64,000 nucleotides of DNA from GCA-2708415 sp964353185 (lineage in GTDB: Bacteria; Pseudomonadota; Alphaproteobacteria; Micavibrionales; Micavibrionaceae): NCBI GenBank assembly GCA_964353185.1, contig CAYGUV010000009.1:26899-90898 (forward strand). The letters are read 5' to 3'. The translations under genes and the position numbers were made by a program. Below, one piece after another: positions 55,345 to 63,909 of the stretch; within the stretch, counting starts at the first letter, position 1; the number at the start of each line of letters is the position of its first letter. The notes under the pieces are model-generated. The model ran no database searches and had not been told where the DNA came from. It was given only the letters and a program-made list of their open reading frames with translations.

Positions 55345-55363
55345 TTTAAAGAAGATTATAATA

Positions 55364-56032
55364 ATGAAAAAACTTTCCGCTTATATTCTGACATCATATT
55401 TTGCCCTAACGACACACGTTATGGCAGCAGATCCAGCAGTAAATATTGCTGAGATTGGCGTTGCTCAGGAATTAGCGGGAGGTATTCATGCGGCGGAGCA
55501 TGCCTCTAAAGGCGGACTTCCGCAGTTTGATCCGACATGGTTTGCCTCACAGGCCTTCTGGCTGATTATATGTTTTTCAATTTTATATGTTGTTTTTTCT
55601 AAGGTAACTTTGCCTGAAATTTCAAACGTTATTGAAAATCGTAAGAACCTTATTGAATCAGACTTGGAAAGCGCAGAAAAATTAACCAAAGAAGCCGACA
55701 ATGTGCATGACACATACAACGCAAACTTGGCAAACACACATACCGAAGCAGCAACATTGCTTAAAAAATCTGATGATAAAATTAAAGCTAAATACGATAA
55801 AAAAAGCGAGGAGTTTCGCGAAACTTCTGAAAATGCAGTTTTAGAAACAGAAAAGAAGATTGTTGAGGCAACAGCAAAAGCTATGGCTGATATGAATAAA
55901 GTTATAACAGAGGTGTCAGGAGATGCCATTGAGAAAATTATAGGTAAAAAAGCTGATAGTAAAAAAATACAATCTATTGTTGAAAATCTAGATAACTCAC
56001 AAAAATCAGTTAAAAAAGTAAAGGCCGCCTAG
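55364..56032 (+). CDS. atpF2: ATP synthase F0 subunit b' with signal-like N-terminus
   Basis: 222 residues. The membrane helix (about residues 62-84; FWLIICFSILYVVFSKVTLP) and long charged stalk coiled coil are those of subunit b', which with b links F0 to F1. Ahead of it is an extra stretch of about 60 residues beginning like a Sec signal (MKKLSAYILTSYFALTTHVM then AADP), so the mature N-terminus may lie in the periplasm. That would still give the N-out, C-in topology of b'. It lies between atpE and atpF. Confidence 0.88.
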   Translation: MKKLSAYILTSYFALTTHVMAADPAVNIAEIGVAQELAGGIHAAEHASKGGLPQFDPTWFASQAFWLIICFSILYVVFSKVTLPEISNVIENRKNLIESDLESAEKLTKEADNVHDTYNANLANTHTEAATLLKKSDDKIKAKYDKKSEEFRETSENAVLETEKKIVEATAKAMADMNKVITEVSGDAIEKIIGKKADSKKIQSIVENLDNSQKSVKKVKAA

Positions 56033-56033
56033 C

Positions 56034-56528
56034 ATGTTAGAGTTACTTGGATCAGACACCGGTATTTGGGTATTATTATCCTTTATTCTTTTTGTTTTTG
56101 TTGCGTTTGCATTAGGACGAAAAACCGTTACAAACTCGTTAGATTCACACATTAACGAAATTAAACTAGAGATTGAAAATGCTGAACGTTTACGCGTTGA
56201 AGCGCAAGAGCTGTTGGCACAATATCAACGCAAACAACGTGATGCCGAAACAGAAGCAAATGCAATCTTAGAAGCTGCAAAATCACAAGCCAAACAAGCA
56301 CAAATAGAGGCGGATAAAGACCTTAAAGAGACGATGTCACGCCGTGAAGAACAACTTACAGAGCGTCTTCAACGTTTAGAAGAAAATGCAATAGGTGAAA
56401 TTCAAAATTATGCCGCAAAATTGGCTGTTCAAGCAACGCGTGAAATGATTGTTCAAACATTGGACGAAACAACGAATGCGGACCTAAATGCAGAGGCGAT
56501 CAAAAATTTGCCTAAAAATTTAAATTAA
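56034..56528 (+). CDS. atpF: ATP synthase F0 subunit b
   Basis: 164 residues: one N-terminal membrane helix (residues 10-27; WVLLSFILFVFVAFALGRKT) followed by a long charged coiled coil with EIENAERLRVEAQELLAQYQ and AKLAVQATREMIVQTLDETT. It pairs with b' in the peripheral stalk. It starts one base after the b' stop. No F1 genes follow; in alphaproteobacteria these usually form a separate operon. Confidence 0.93.
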   Translation: MLELLGSDTGIWVLLSFILFVFVAFALGRKTVTNSLDSHINEIKLEIENAERLRVEAQELLAQYQRKQRDAETEANAILEAAKSQAKQAQIEADKDLKETMSRREEQLTERLQRLEENAIGEIQNYAAKLAVQATREMIVQTLDETTNADLNAEAIKNLPKNLN

Positions 56529-56559
56529 CAAACGCATTTTTCCTCTTTAAAGTTAAATC

Positions 56560-57849
56560 ATGACAAAAGAGGCTATTATAGAAACATCCGCAAAAACTTC
56601 TGACGAAATTATCCATGAGATTGGCTTGTCTGCTATATCAGCCTCTCGCCGATTGGTTCAGATTTCTGAGGATACGATTAATCAAGTTTTACAAACACTT
56701 TCAAAAAATCTTATTAAAAATATCCCAAATATAATATCTGAAAATAAAAAAGACCTTAAATTAGCAAAAGATAAAGATTTGTCCGCTGCCCTCATAGATC
56801 GCCTTAGCCTTGATGAAGTGAGGGTTAAAGCAATGGCACAATCTGTATTGGACATTGCAGCTTTGGGGTCGCCTGTCGGGCAAGTATTAGAAACGATTGA
56901 ACGTCCCAACGGCCTAATAATTGAAAAAACATCTGTTCCTATTGGTGTTTTAGGCATGATTTATGAATCACGTCCCAATGTAACAATTGATGCCGCGGCC
57001 TTATGCTTAAAGTCTGGGAATGCGGTAATTTTACGCGGCGGATCTGAAAGTTTTCATTCATCACAAATACTCTACAAAATAATCCAACAAACGCTTAAAG
57101 AAAACAATGTTCCTTCGGGCGCTATATGTATGATGCCAAACACAGATCGTGCCCTCGTTGGTGCTATGTTAAAGGCACATGAATATATAGATGTCATAAT
57201 TCCAAGAGGCGGAAAAGGTCTAACAAGCTTGGTTATGAAAGAAGCAACCATGCCAGTTTTCGCTCATTTAGATGGAAATTGTCATATATTTGTACATCGT
57301 AGCGCCAATAAGGATTTAACCTTAAATGTTATAAAAAACGCAAAATTTCGCCGTACAGGAATATGTGGAGCAACAGAATCCCTTTTATTAGATGAAAGGG
57401 TGGATACTGCTTTTGCAAAAGAAATAATTGAAATGCTATTGCAGAATGACTGTAAGATTATGGGAGATGATAAAGCAACCTCCCTCCACTCTAATATTAT
57501 CAAAGCCTCTGAAGAAGATTGGTCAACGGAATATTTAGATAAAATTATCAGCATAAAATTTGTGAAAAACACACAAGATGCAATAGATCATATAAATCAT
57601 TACGGCTCTCATCATACAGACTGTATTTTGGCAGAAGATAAAGAAGCGATACAGCCATTTTTATCACAAGTTGATAGCGCCATTGTCATGCATAACGCCT
57701 CAACACAATTTGCCGATGGTGGAGAGTTTGGCATGGGCGCAGAAATTGGTATTGGAACAGGTAAGCTTCACGCACGTGGGCCTGTGGGTTTGAAACAGCT
57801 CACGACATTTAAATATATTGTGCGCGGAACAGGACAAGTTAGACCATAA
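56560..57849 (+). CDS. proA: Gamma-glutamyl phosphate reductase
   Basis: 429 residues. ProA reduces glutamyl-5-phosphate with NADPH, the second step to proline. VPIGVLGMIYESRPNVTIDA, LCLKSGNAVILRGGSESFHS and VIIPRGGKGLTSLVMKEA are typical; KFRRTGICGATESLLLDERV holds the catalytic Cys. HTDCILAEDKEAIQPFLSQV and FGMGAEIGIGTGKLHARGPV are conserved C-terminal blocks. It is separated from proB by about 17 kb. It overlaps nothing and is 2 bases ahead of nadD. Confidence 0.95.
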   Translation: MTKEAIIETSAKTSDEIIHEIGLSAISASRRLVQISEDTINQVLQTLSKNLIKNIPNIISENKKDLKLAKDKDLSAALIDRLSLDEVRVKAMAQSVLDIAALGSPVGQVLETIERPNGLIIEKTSVPIGVLGMIYESRPNVTIDAAALCLKSGNAVILRGGSESFHSSQILYKIIQQTLKENNVPSGAICMMPNTDRALVGAMLKAHEYIDVIIPRGGKGLTSLVMKEATMPVFAHLDGNCHIFVHRSANKDLTLNVIKNAKFRRTGICGATESLLLDERVDTAFAKEIIEMLLQNDCKIMGDDKATSLHSNIIKASEEDWSTEYLDKIISIKFVKNTQDAIDHINHYGSHHTDCILAEDKEAIQPFLSQVDSAIVMHNASTQFADGGEFGMGAEIGIGTGKLHARGPVGLKQLTTFKYIVRGTGQVRP

Positions 57850-57851
57850 AT

Positions 57852-58472
57852 ATGATCACTCCCCCTACTCTTTTGGAACGTCATCGATGGGACGGCATGC
57901 GTATAGGTTTATTAGGTGGGTCTTTTAACCCGCCTCATTCAGGCCATCATCACATCGCACGCTTGGCAAGGGCAGAATTTGGTTTGGATTTTGTTTGGTG
58001 GATTGTGACGCCGCAAAACCCGCTAAAAAACAAAAAAGGCATAGCAGATTATCAAGATAGATATAAACTTGTGAAAGAAATGCTCAAAACTTCTCCCCGC
58101 CAAATTGCAACGCATCTGGAGGCGGAATTAAAAACAAAATATACCCACGAAACAATAAAAGAACTAAAGCATCATTTTCCAAAAACTGATTTTGTATGGA
58201 TATGTGGCATGGATAACGCACATATATTTCATAAGTGGGATAAATGGCGTGCAATATTAAGCATTATGCCTATTTGTTTTATTGCCCGCCCTCCAGCAAA
58301 TGATTTGGTGCGATGGTCGCCACTGCGTCAATATTCGGGTGTTTCTCATTATTTTAAAACCAAAGGCCGACGTACAGATTTAAGCAAAAATGGTGTTTAT
58401 TGGCTTAAAACTAGCAAAATGTTGGATATTTCATCCACAAAAATAAGAAATAAAAACGAGCTTTTTCAATAG
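57852..58472 (+). CDS. nadD: Nicotinate-nucleotide adenylyltransferase
   Basis: 206 residues. NadD adenylates nicotinate mononucleotide in NAD synthesis. GLLGGSFNPPHSGHHHIARL contains the HxGH-type nucleotidyltransferase motif, FVWWIVTPQNPLKN and VWICGMDNAHIFHKWDKWRA bind the substrate, and MLDISSTKIRNK is the ISSTxIR motif. It is 2 bases after proA. The following small structured region may be an RNA gene. Confidence 0.94.
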   Translation: MITPPTLLERHRWDGMRIGLLGGSFNPPHSGHHHIARLARAEFGLDFVWWIVTPQNPLKNKKGIADYQDRYKLVKEMLKTSPRQIATHLEAELKTKYTHETIKELKHHFPKTDFVWICGMDNAHIFHKWDKWRAILSIMPICFIARPPANDLVRWSPLRQYSGVSHYFKTKGRRTDLSKNGVYWLKTSKMLDISSTKIRNKNELFQ

Positions 58473-58498
58473 GTTAACTACTATCCTTTCTAAATTTA

Positions 58499-58528
58499 TT
58501 GTTTCTTTAATCGAATCCGCGGTAGAAT
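58499..58528 (+). promoter_or_regulatory. Sigma-70-like promoter of the small RNA/leader region, GANTC in spacer
   Basis: TTGTTT (58499-58504) and TAGAAT (58523-58528) are 18 bases apart. The spacer contains GAATC at 58513-58517, a CcrM site. Transcription would start near 58535. The boxes are moderate matches. Confidence 0.45.
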
Positions 58529-58583
58529 TGAGTATGAGGACTTGTTTTGTAAGAACTACAAACAGCATTGGAAGAGAGGATAT

Positions 58584-58664
58584 ATGGGTTTAAACCATAT
58601 CCGTTTTATATGCGAAAGCAAGTATTCAGATTTTTATCATATGTCAGCTGACCTATTTATTTGA
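58584..58664 (+). CDS. Possible 26-residue leader ORF upstream of rsfS
   Basis: ATG at 58584 follows GGAAGAGAGG closely. The product would be MGLNHIRFICESKYSDFYHM followed by SADLFI. Its start lies inside the hairpin 58578-58602 and its last codons cover the whole 5' arm of the terminator (58646-58654), with the stop just at the 3' arm. Translation to the end would therefore block terminator formation. The peptide has no recognised family and may be chance. Confidence 0.35.
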   Translation: MGLNHIRFICESKYSDFYHMSADLFI

Positions 58665-58678
58665 GGTCGGCTTTTTTT
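58646..58678 (+). terminator. Intrinsic terminator upstream of rsfS
   Basis: AGCTGACCT (58646-58654) pairs with AGGTCGGCT (58664-58672) with one G-T pair; a run of seven T follows. It lies 49 bases ahead of the rsfS start, so it would end transcription from nadD unless overcome. Confidence 0.85.
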
Positions 58679-58726
58679 ATGCTAAAAATTTATTTATAGA
58701 CGTTAACAACAAAAAGGAGAGTAAAT

Positions 58727-59110
58727 ATTCTGACACACACAACAAACGGCCCGCTCGAGAAAGCCGATCTAAAAAACCTTGTTGTTCAATCATTAGATGA
58801 TGATAAGGCACTCGAAATTGAAGTAATTGAGTTAGATGAACAATCAGGCCTTGCCGATTTTATCATCGTTGCTTCAGGAACTTCATCCACGCAGACCACC
58901 CGTATGGCTGAAAAACTAAAAGATAGGCTGAATGCGCGCGGTTTAAAAAATATTCGTATCGAAGGCGCTCAACAAGGTGATTGGGTTGTGATGGATGCTG
59001 GTGATGTTATCGTACATTTGTTTAAGCCAGAGGTTCGTGAGTTTTATAATATTGAAAAAATGTGGTCTATGCCGAATATGACTTCGGCTTCTGAACTTCA
59101 CGTTCATTAA
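58727..59110 (+). CDS. rsfS: Ribosome silencing factor RsfS, apparently with a non-canonical start
   Basis: About 127 residues. RsfS (YbeB/iojap) binds L14 on the 50S subunit and blocks subunit joining in starvation. Seen are LKNLVVQSLDDDKALEIEVI, SGLADFIIVASGTSSTQTTR and GDWVVMDAGDVIVHLFKPEV followed by REFYNIEKMW. The conserved domain begins far upstream of the first ATG in frame (58904). An excellent AAAAAGGAGAG site at 58711-58721 is followed in frame by ATT (58727) and CTG (58730), and a TAG at 58697 closes the frame upstream with no ATG, GTG or TTG between. Translation therefore probably starts at ATT or CTG. Confidence 0.9.
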   Translation: MLTHTTNGPLEKADLKNLVVQSLDDDKALEIEVIELDEQSGLADFIIVASGTSSTQTTRMAEKLKDRLNARGLKNIRIEGAQQGDWVVMDAGDVIVHLFKPEVREFYNIEKMWSMPNMTSASELHVH

Positions 59111-59164
59111 TATTAAAAACTATATTCTCTTTATTCTTGCGCTGTAATACGGCATCTTAAATGC

Positions 59165-59620
59165 ATGAATAATTCATTATCAAGCCAGATAGATATAATT
59201 TGCATCGGTAAATTAAAAAGCTCGTCCGCTTTCTACGATGGTATCCTAGATTATTCAAAACGTCTTCAAAGTCAGTTGAATATCATTGAACTAACGGGGC
59301 AAAATCAAAAAGACGAAATTTCCAAAATAAACAGTAAAATAGATAGTAAAGCCGCCCTCATCTGCCTGGATGAGCGGGGTCAAAATATCAGCAGTCAAAA
59401 ATTCTCTAAAACTTTGGCGCAATTTTCTCAAAATTATCCAAAATTACAATTTATAATTGGGGGTGCGGATGGATTAAATGATGAATTACGTCAAAAATCC
59501 TCCTTGATCCTTAGTTTGGGTAAGCTTACATGGCCACATATGATGGCGCGCTTAATGCTTGTGGAACAAATCTATCGGGCGCAACAAATACTGGCTAATC
59601 ACCCCTATCATCGTGAATAA
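59165..59620 (+). CDS. rlmH: 23S rRNA (pseudouridine1915-N3)-methyltransferase RlmH
   Basis: 151 residues with the SPOUT fold. IDIICIGKLKSSSAFYDGIL at the start, LICLDERGQNISSQKFSKTL, LQFIIGGADGLNDELRQKSS (SAM-binding knot) and MLVEQIYRAQQILANHPYHR at the C-terminus are diagnostic. It methylates a pseudouridine in helix 69 of 70S ribosomes. It follows rsfS in the usual order, with envC 7 bases after. Confidence 0.95.
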   Translation: MNNSLSSQIDIICIGKLKSSSAFYDGILDYSKRLQSQLNIIELTGQNQKDEISKINSKIDSKAALICLDERGQNISSQKFSKTLAQFSQNYPKLQFIIGGADGLNDELRQKSSLILSLGKLTWPHMMARLMLVEQIYRAQQILANHPYHRE

Positions 59621-59627
59621 TAGATTT

Positions 59628-60812
59628 ATGCGATTCTTAGCTATTATATTATGTATTAACTTACTGAGTGTTTGTGCGGCCCATGCTCAAACGCCTATTC
59701 CTTCTTCGCATCCTTTGAACGAAATTGAACAAACTAAAGAAGAGCGGCGTCAAAAAGAAGACTTGCTTAAGCAAGAAATGCAGAAAATTAAATCGGATTT
59801 AAAATCTAAAAAAAATAATTTATTAGAAGTAGCTAAGGATATAAAGGCCAATGAATCCAATCTTATAAAATTACAAAGTCAAATTGAAGAAAAACGTCAG
59901 GAACAATTAAGTATAGAAGTAAACCTTGAGAAAGACCGTACAACGCTTTCTAATTTAGTGCTTGCCATGCAACGGATAGAGCGCATACCACCAGAAGCAT
60001 TAATGGTACGTCCAGGTGCACCCTTAGAGACCGCCCAAAGTGCCATGTTATTACAAAGCATTCTGCCAAGAATTTACCAAAAAGCCGAAGAATTAAATAC
60101 TACATTAGAAAAGCTTAATATCGTCGTTTCTGATTTAGAAGAAGCACGGAAAAAATCTCTAAATACCGCGAAAGATCTTCAAGTAAGCCAAGGGCGATTA
60201 AACTCCTTATTAAAAGAGCGTGAGCTGCTTTACAGCAAAACAGAAAAAGATGTGGTTCAAAATAAAGAAGAGCTGATGCGAATTTCTAAAGAGGCACAAA
60301 ATTTGAAAGATTTAGTAAAACGTATTGAGCGGAAGCAAAAAAAGGAAGAAGAACAAAGACGTATTGCTCAACAAAAAATAAAAGAAAATAAATCTGATAA
60401 CATTCAGCAAGCTGCAATAAAAACCCCGCTGCCAAAATCAGGGGATGCACAACTACCTATCAGTGGTGTAATAAAAACAAGCTATGGAAAATCTGATGAA
60501 ATTGGCGCTGTCTCTCAAGGATTAAAGATTGATGGGCGTACTAACGCACTTGTCGTTGCCCCCATGGGAGGTGTTATTGATTATGCTGGTCCTTTTAAAG
60601 GCTATGGAAATATTGTTATCATCAGACACCAAAAAGACTATCATAGTTTAGTTGCAGGATTGGCGAAAATTGATACAGTGGTTGGACGCGCCGTTTCAGC
60701 AGGCGAGCCTATTGGAAAAATGGGAAGCGCCGCTGATAAAATATCGCTTTACTATGAATTAAGACATAAGGGACAACCTATTAACCCTTCCAAAAAAATA
60801 TCAGGTTTATAA
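59628..60812 (+). CDS. envC: EnvC-like murein hydrolase activator (degenerate M23)
   Basis: About 394 residues from the ATG at 59628; a Sec signal ends near AHAQ. A coiled coil covers about residues 30-270, and a C-terminal LytM/M23 domain follows (LPISGVIKTSYG; LKIDGRTNALVVAPMGGVID; YGNIVIIRHQKDYHSLVAGL). The zinc ligands of active M23 peptidases are replaced: SQGLKID lacks the first His, and YYELR stands where HxH is expected. It should therefore activate amidases at the septum rather than cut glycan, as EnvC does. Confidence 0.9.
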   Translation: MRFLAIILCINLLSVCAAHAQTPIPSSHPLNEIEQTKEERRQKEDLLKQEMQKIKSDLKSKKNNLLEVAKDIKANESNLIKLQSQIEEKRQEQLSIEVNLEKDRTTLSNLVLAMQRIERIPPEALMVRPGAPLETAQSAMLLQSILPRIYQKAEELNTTLEKLNIVVSDLEEARKKSLNTAKDLQVSQGRLNSLLKERELLYSKTEKDVVQNKEELMRISKEAQNLKDLVKRIERKQKKEEEQRRIAQQKIKENKSDNIQQAAIKTPLPKSGDAQLPISGVIKTSYGKSDEIGAVSQGLKIDGRTNALVVAPMGGVIDYAGPFKGYGNIVIIRHQKDYHSLVAGLAKIDTVVGRAVSAGEPIGKMGSAADKISLYYELRHKGQPINPSKKISGL

Positions 60813-60833
60813 TAATTTTATAAAGGAAATAAA

Positions 60834-62219
60834 ATGCGTTTTTTAACTATTCTTTTCGTAATCATGACTTTAATTGGGGCAAATAACGTATCATATGCTC
60901 AAGCTGAACAAGACGCTCAAATAAACCCAACTATTATTGAGAATACGGATGAGCAAACAGAAGAAGAAACAAAAGCTGAGAAAGAGAGAAAAGCTTTTGA
61001 AGAACAAACGGAAGAAGACACATACCGTCAGTTAAATTTATTTGGTGACGTATTTGAACGTGTGCGCGACCAATATGTTGAACCTGTAACGGATGAAACA
61101 CTAATTGAGAACGCAGTTCAAGGTATGTTAGCAAATCTTGATCCACATTCATCGTATCTTGATGAAGATGGTTTTGAGGATATGCAAGTTCAAACAAAAG
61201 GTGAGTTTGGTGGTCTCGGCATTGAAGTATCCATGGAAAATGGTTTTGTAAAAGTTGTGTCCCCTATTGATGAAACACCGGCCTATAATGCAGGTATTAA
61301 GGCTGGAGATTATATCACACACCTTGATAGCGTACCCGTTATTGGCCTTACGTTATCTGAGGCGGTAGATAAGATGCGCGGTAAAGTTGGTGAGCCAATT
61401 GTCATCACCGTGGTTCGCGAAGGTGCCGAAGAAGCGATGGACATAGAAATTATTCGTGACATCATCAAGATACAATCCGTCAAAAGTCGTGTTGAACAAA
61501 ATGATATTGGTTATATCCGTCTCACTGTGTTTAATCAAAATACCGCTCCTGGTTTGAAAAAAGCTATTGAGGAGATTAAAGCGGAAACAAAAGGAAATCT
61601 TGTCGGATATGTTATCGATTTACGCAACAATCCCGGTGGTCTTTTGGATCAGGCGATTGAAGTTTCGGACGCCTTTTTAGATAAGGGTGAGATTGTTTCA
61701 ACACGCGGCCGCACGACACGTGATACAAAACGTGATAATGCCACCCCAGGTGACTTGGTAGATGGTAAACCGGTCATTGTACTTGTAAATGGTGGGTCTG
61801 CTTCTGCTTCTGAAATTGTTGCTGGTGCATTACAAGACCATAGACGCGGTTTAGTTGTGGGCACTACTACCTTTGGGAAAGGGTCTGTTCAAACAATTAT
61901 TCCCCTGCCAGGCCACGGGGCAATGCGCTTAACGACAGCGCGTTATTACACACCTTCAGGACGCTCTATCCAAGCCGAAGGAATTGAGCCTGATATTATT
62001 ATTGAGCAAGCTACGTTGACCGAAGAAGAAGTTCGTAAAATGACACGCGAAAGTGATCTTCAAGGCGCATTAAATAATGACAGTCAGGTAGAAAATAAAA
62101 AATCAGATACCGAAGAAGCAGAGAAAGAAGAAAAAATGGACTATCAGCTTGATAGAGCGATTGATTTACTGCGCGGTATCACAATCTATGGTAATAGAAT
62201 TTCACAGCCAAAAGCATAG
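60834..62219 (+). CDS. ctpA: Carboxy-terminal processing protease (S41, CtpA)
   Basis: 461 residues with a Sec signal. A PDZ domain covers about residues 125-205 (GEFGGLGIEVSMENGFVKVV). The S41 catalytic domain has IGYIRLTVFNQNT, YVIDLRNNPGGLLDQAIEVS and VLVNGGSASASEIVAGALQD with the nucleophile Ser, and TTFGKGSVQTIIPL with the catalytic Lys. It trims or degrades periplasmic and envelope proteins. Glu-rich stretches flank the domain at both ends. It follows envC by 21 bases, as in many alphaproteobacteria. Confidence 0.95.
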   Translation: MRFLTILFVIMTLIGANNVSYAQAEQDAQINPTIIENTDEQTEEETKAEKERKAFEEQTEEDTYRQLNLFGDVFERVRDQYVEPVTDETLIENAVQGMLANLDPHSSYLDEDGFEDMQVQTKGEFGGLGIEVSMENGFVKVVSPIDETPAYNAGIKAGDYITHLDSVPVIGLTLSEAVDKMRGKVGEPIVITVVREGAEEAMDIEIIRDIIKIQSVKSRVEQNDIGYIRLTVFNQNTAPGLKKAIEEIKAETKGNLVGYVIDLRNNPGGLLDQAIEVSDAFLDKGEIVSTRGRTTRDTKRDNATPGDLVDGKPVIVLVNGGSASASEIVAGALQDHRRGLVVGTTTFGKGSVQTIIPLPGHGAMRLTTARYYTPSGRSIQAEGIEPDIIIEQATLTEEEVRKMTRESDLQGALNNDSQVENKKSDTEEAEKEEKMDYQLDRAIDLLRGITIYGNRISQPKA

Positions 62220-62228
62220 AGCGTCCTT

Positions 62229-63440
62229 ATGGCAGGTTTTAAAGATCAATTGAACAAAGAATTAGAAAGGCGAAAATTAAAAAATTCGCCAGAAACACTA
62301 GACGCGATTCAATCGGCTGATCAACCACCGCAAAATCAACAAAAAATTTCTATTAGAACTTTTTCCCTTGGCATTTTCTTTGCGTTCACAATCTCAACAG
62401 CATTAATTTTTTGGGCATTTGTAAATGCCGCTGATACACAAGAAAAAATTGATAATAAGCTAATATCCAAAACTGTTTTGATAGATAAGCCGATTATAGA
62501 AGAAGCTCAGATTATTGAAGAACGTGAAGTGGCCCCTGTTGTTGCGATACCGCCATCGTCAGAAAGTCCAATTAGTGAACAGCCTATTGTTTTAGAACCA
62601 GTTGAGAGCGTTGAAGCCCCCACTAATTCATCTACGTCCCTTGTGGCGGCTCCTATTCCTGGGCTTTATGAAAGTTCAGATTTTGGTTTACTTCCTCAAA
62701 TCCGTGCAAAAGATGGACTAACATCGTTCAACGCCTATAAAAGACCATTTACTATTCGTGCCGACCAACCGCTTCTTTCGTTCGTCATTACCAACACAGG
62801 CTTATCCAAATCTAAAATTTATTCTTTAATTGAAAATCTGCCACCTGAGATAACTTTCGCATTTTCGCCCTATGCCACAGATTTAAAACAAATTATTGAC
62901 CAAGCGCGCGCAGGTGGTCATGAATCATGGCTTTCGCTTCCTTTAGAAACACAAGAATATCCCCGAAAAGACCCTGGTCCTTTGACATTATTAAAATCTG
63001 TATCAGAACAGCAGAATCAAGATCGTTTTAATAAAATCCTTTCCTCTGCCAATGGATATGTAGGTTTTGTAACCAATAAAGATCATGCCTTTGATGCGGA
63101 GGCCACAAAAACCAGCCCTGTCCTAAACCAAGTCTTTACACGCGGTCTAACTATTTTTGATACATCACTTTCATCACCGCATTTTAATAAGATCTTGGCG
63201 TCTAAGTATGACGCCCCCTACGGAATTGCAGATATATGGCTAGATGATGATTTAACGCCTATAGGGCTTAATCGTCAAATTAGAAAGATGATTGAACTTG
63301 GCAAGGCCAAAGGAAAATTAGTTGTCATGTTAAATGATTATCCAACCAGTATTAATACGTTAGAGAAATTTTTATCTTCTGCTGCTGCTAAAGATTTCCA
63401 GCTAGCGCCCTTGTCCGCTCAGGTACAATATGTCGACTGA
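62229..63440 (+). CDS. Divergent polysaccharide deacetylase family protein (YibQ-like)
   Basis: 403 residues: a short cytoplasmic segment, one membrane helix (about residues 44-66; FSLGIFFAFTISTALIFWAF), a Pro/Glu-rich linker and a C-terminal divergent polysaccharide deacetylase domain from about residue 175 (PLLSFVITNTGLSKSKIYSL; ESWLSLPLETQEYPRKDPGP; YVGFVTNKDHAFDA). Function in the family is not established; it sits between ctpA and rppH in many alphaproteobacteria. The 3' end overlaps rppH by 11 bases. Confidence 0.85.
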   Translation: MAGFKDQLNKELERRKLKNSPETLDAIQSADQPPQNQQKISIRTFSLGIFFAFTISTALIFWAFVNAADTQEKIDNKLISKTVLIDKPIIEEAQIIEEREVAPVVAIPPSSESPISEQPIVLEPVESVEAPTNSSTSLVAAPIPGLYESSDFGLLPQIRAKDGLTSFNAYKRPFTIRADQPLLSFVITNTGLSKSKIYSLIENLPPEITFAFSPYATDLKQIIDQARAGGHESWLSLPLETQEYPRKDPGPLTLLKSVSEQQNQDRFNKILSSANGYVGFVTNKDHAFDAEATKTSPVLNQVFTRGLTIFDTSLSSPHFNKILASKYDAPYGIADIWLDDDLTPIGLNRQIRKMIELGKAKGKLVVMLNDYPTSINTLEKFLSSAAAKDFQLAPLSAQVQYVD

Positions 63441-63909
63441 TATTTCTACTTTATATCGCCCATGTGTTGGCATTGCTCTATTTAATAATGAAGGTAAAGT
63501 CTTCGTTGGTGAGCGTATTGACACGCCAGGCGCATGGCAAATGCCACAAGGCGGTATTGATGAAGGCGAAGATTTAAATCTTGCCGCGATGCGTGAATTA
63601 AAAGAAGAGATTGGATCAGACAAAGCCGATATCTTAGAAATACTTGATGAAAAAATACGCTATGAAACACCCCTTGAAATTCGCTATAAGTTACAAAAAA
63701 TTTGGGGTAAACCCTATATAGGCCAAGAACAAACATGGATAGCCATGCGTTTTAACGGGTCAAACGATGACATAAAGCTCGATGCCTTTGATCATCCAGA
63801 ATTCTCACAATGGCAATGGGTTGCATTAGAAGACACCCTTGATTTAATCGTTCCCTTCAAACGCAAAACATATGAAAAGCTTATTACAGCATTCAAGCGG
63901 TATAGTTAA
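63430..63909 (+). CDS. rppH: RNA pyrophosphohydrolase RppH
   Basis: 159 residues. RppH removes pyrophosphate from the 5' end of transcripts, triggering RNase E decay. YRPCVGIALFNNEGKVFVGE opens the Nudix fold; the Nudix box is GGIDEGEDLNLAAMRELKEE followed by IGS. FRNGS-like region AMRFNGSNDD and EFSQWQWVALEDTLDLIVPF are typical. It ends 91 bases from the window edge. Confidence 0.95.
   Translation: MSTDISTLYRPCVGIALFNNEGKVFVGERIDTPGAWQMPQGGIDEGEDLNLAAMRELKEEIGSDKADILEILDEKIRYETPLEIRYKLQKIWGKPYIGQEQTWIAMRFNGSNDDIKLDAFDHPEFSQWQWVALEDTLDLIVPFKRKTYEKLITAFKRYS

Larger units (their letters stand above)
58535..58678 (+). ncRNA. Candidate structured small RNA or rsfS leader
   Basis: A region of about 144 bases between nadD and rsfS holds three hairpins in a row: 58544-58563 (TTTGTA with TACAAA), 58578-58602 (GGATATATGG with CCATATCC, two-base bulge) and the terminator 58646-58678. 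A promoter-like sequence lies just upstream. I recognise no known RNA family. It could be a trans-acting small RNA, or a leader controlling rsfS. The exact start is a guess from the promoter. Confidence 0.5.
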
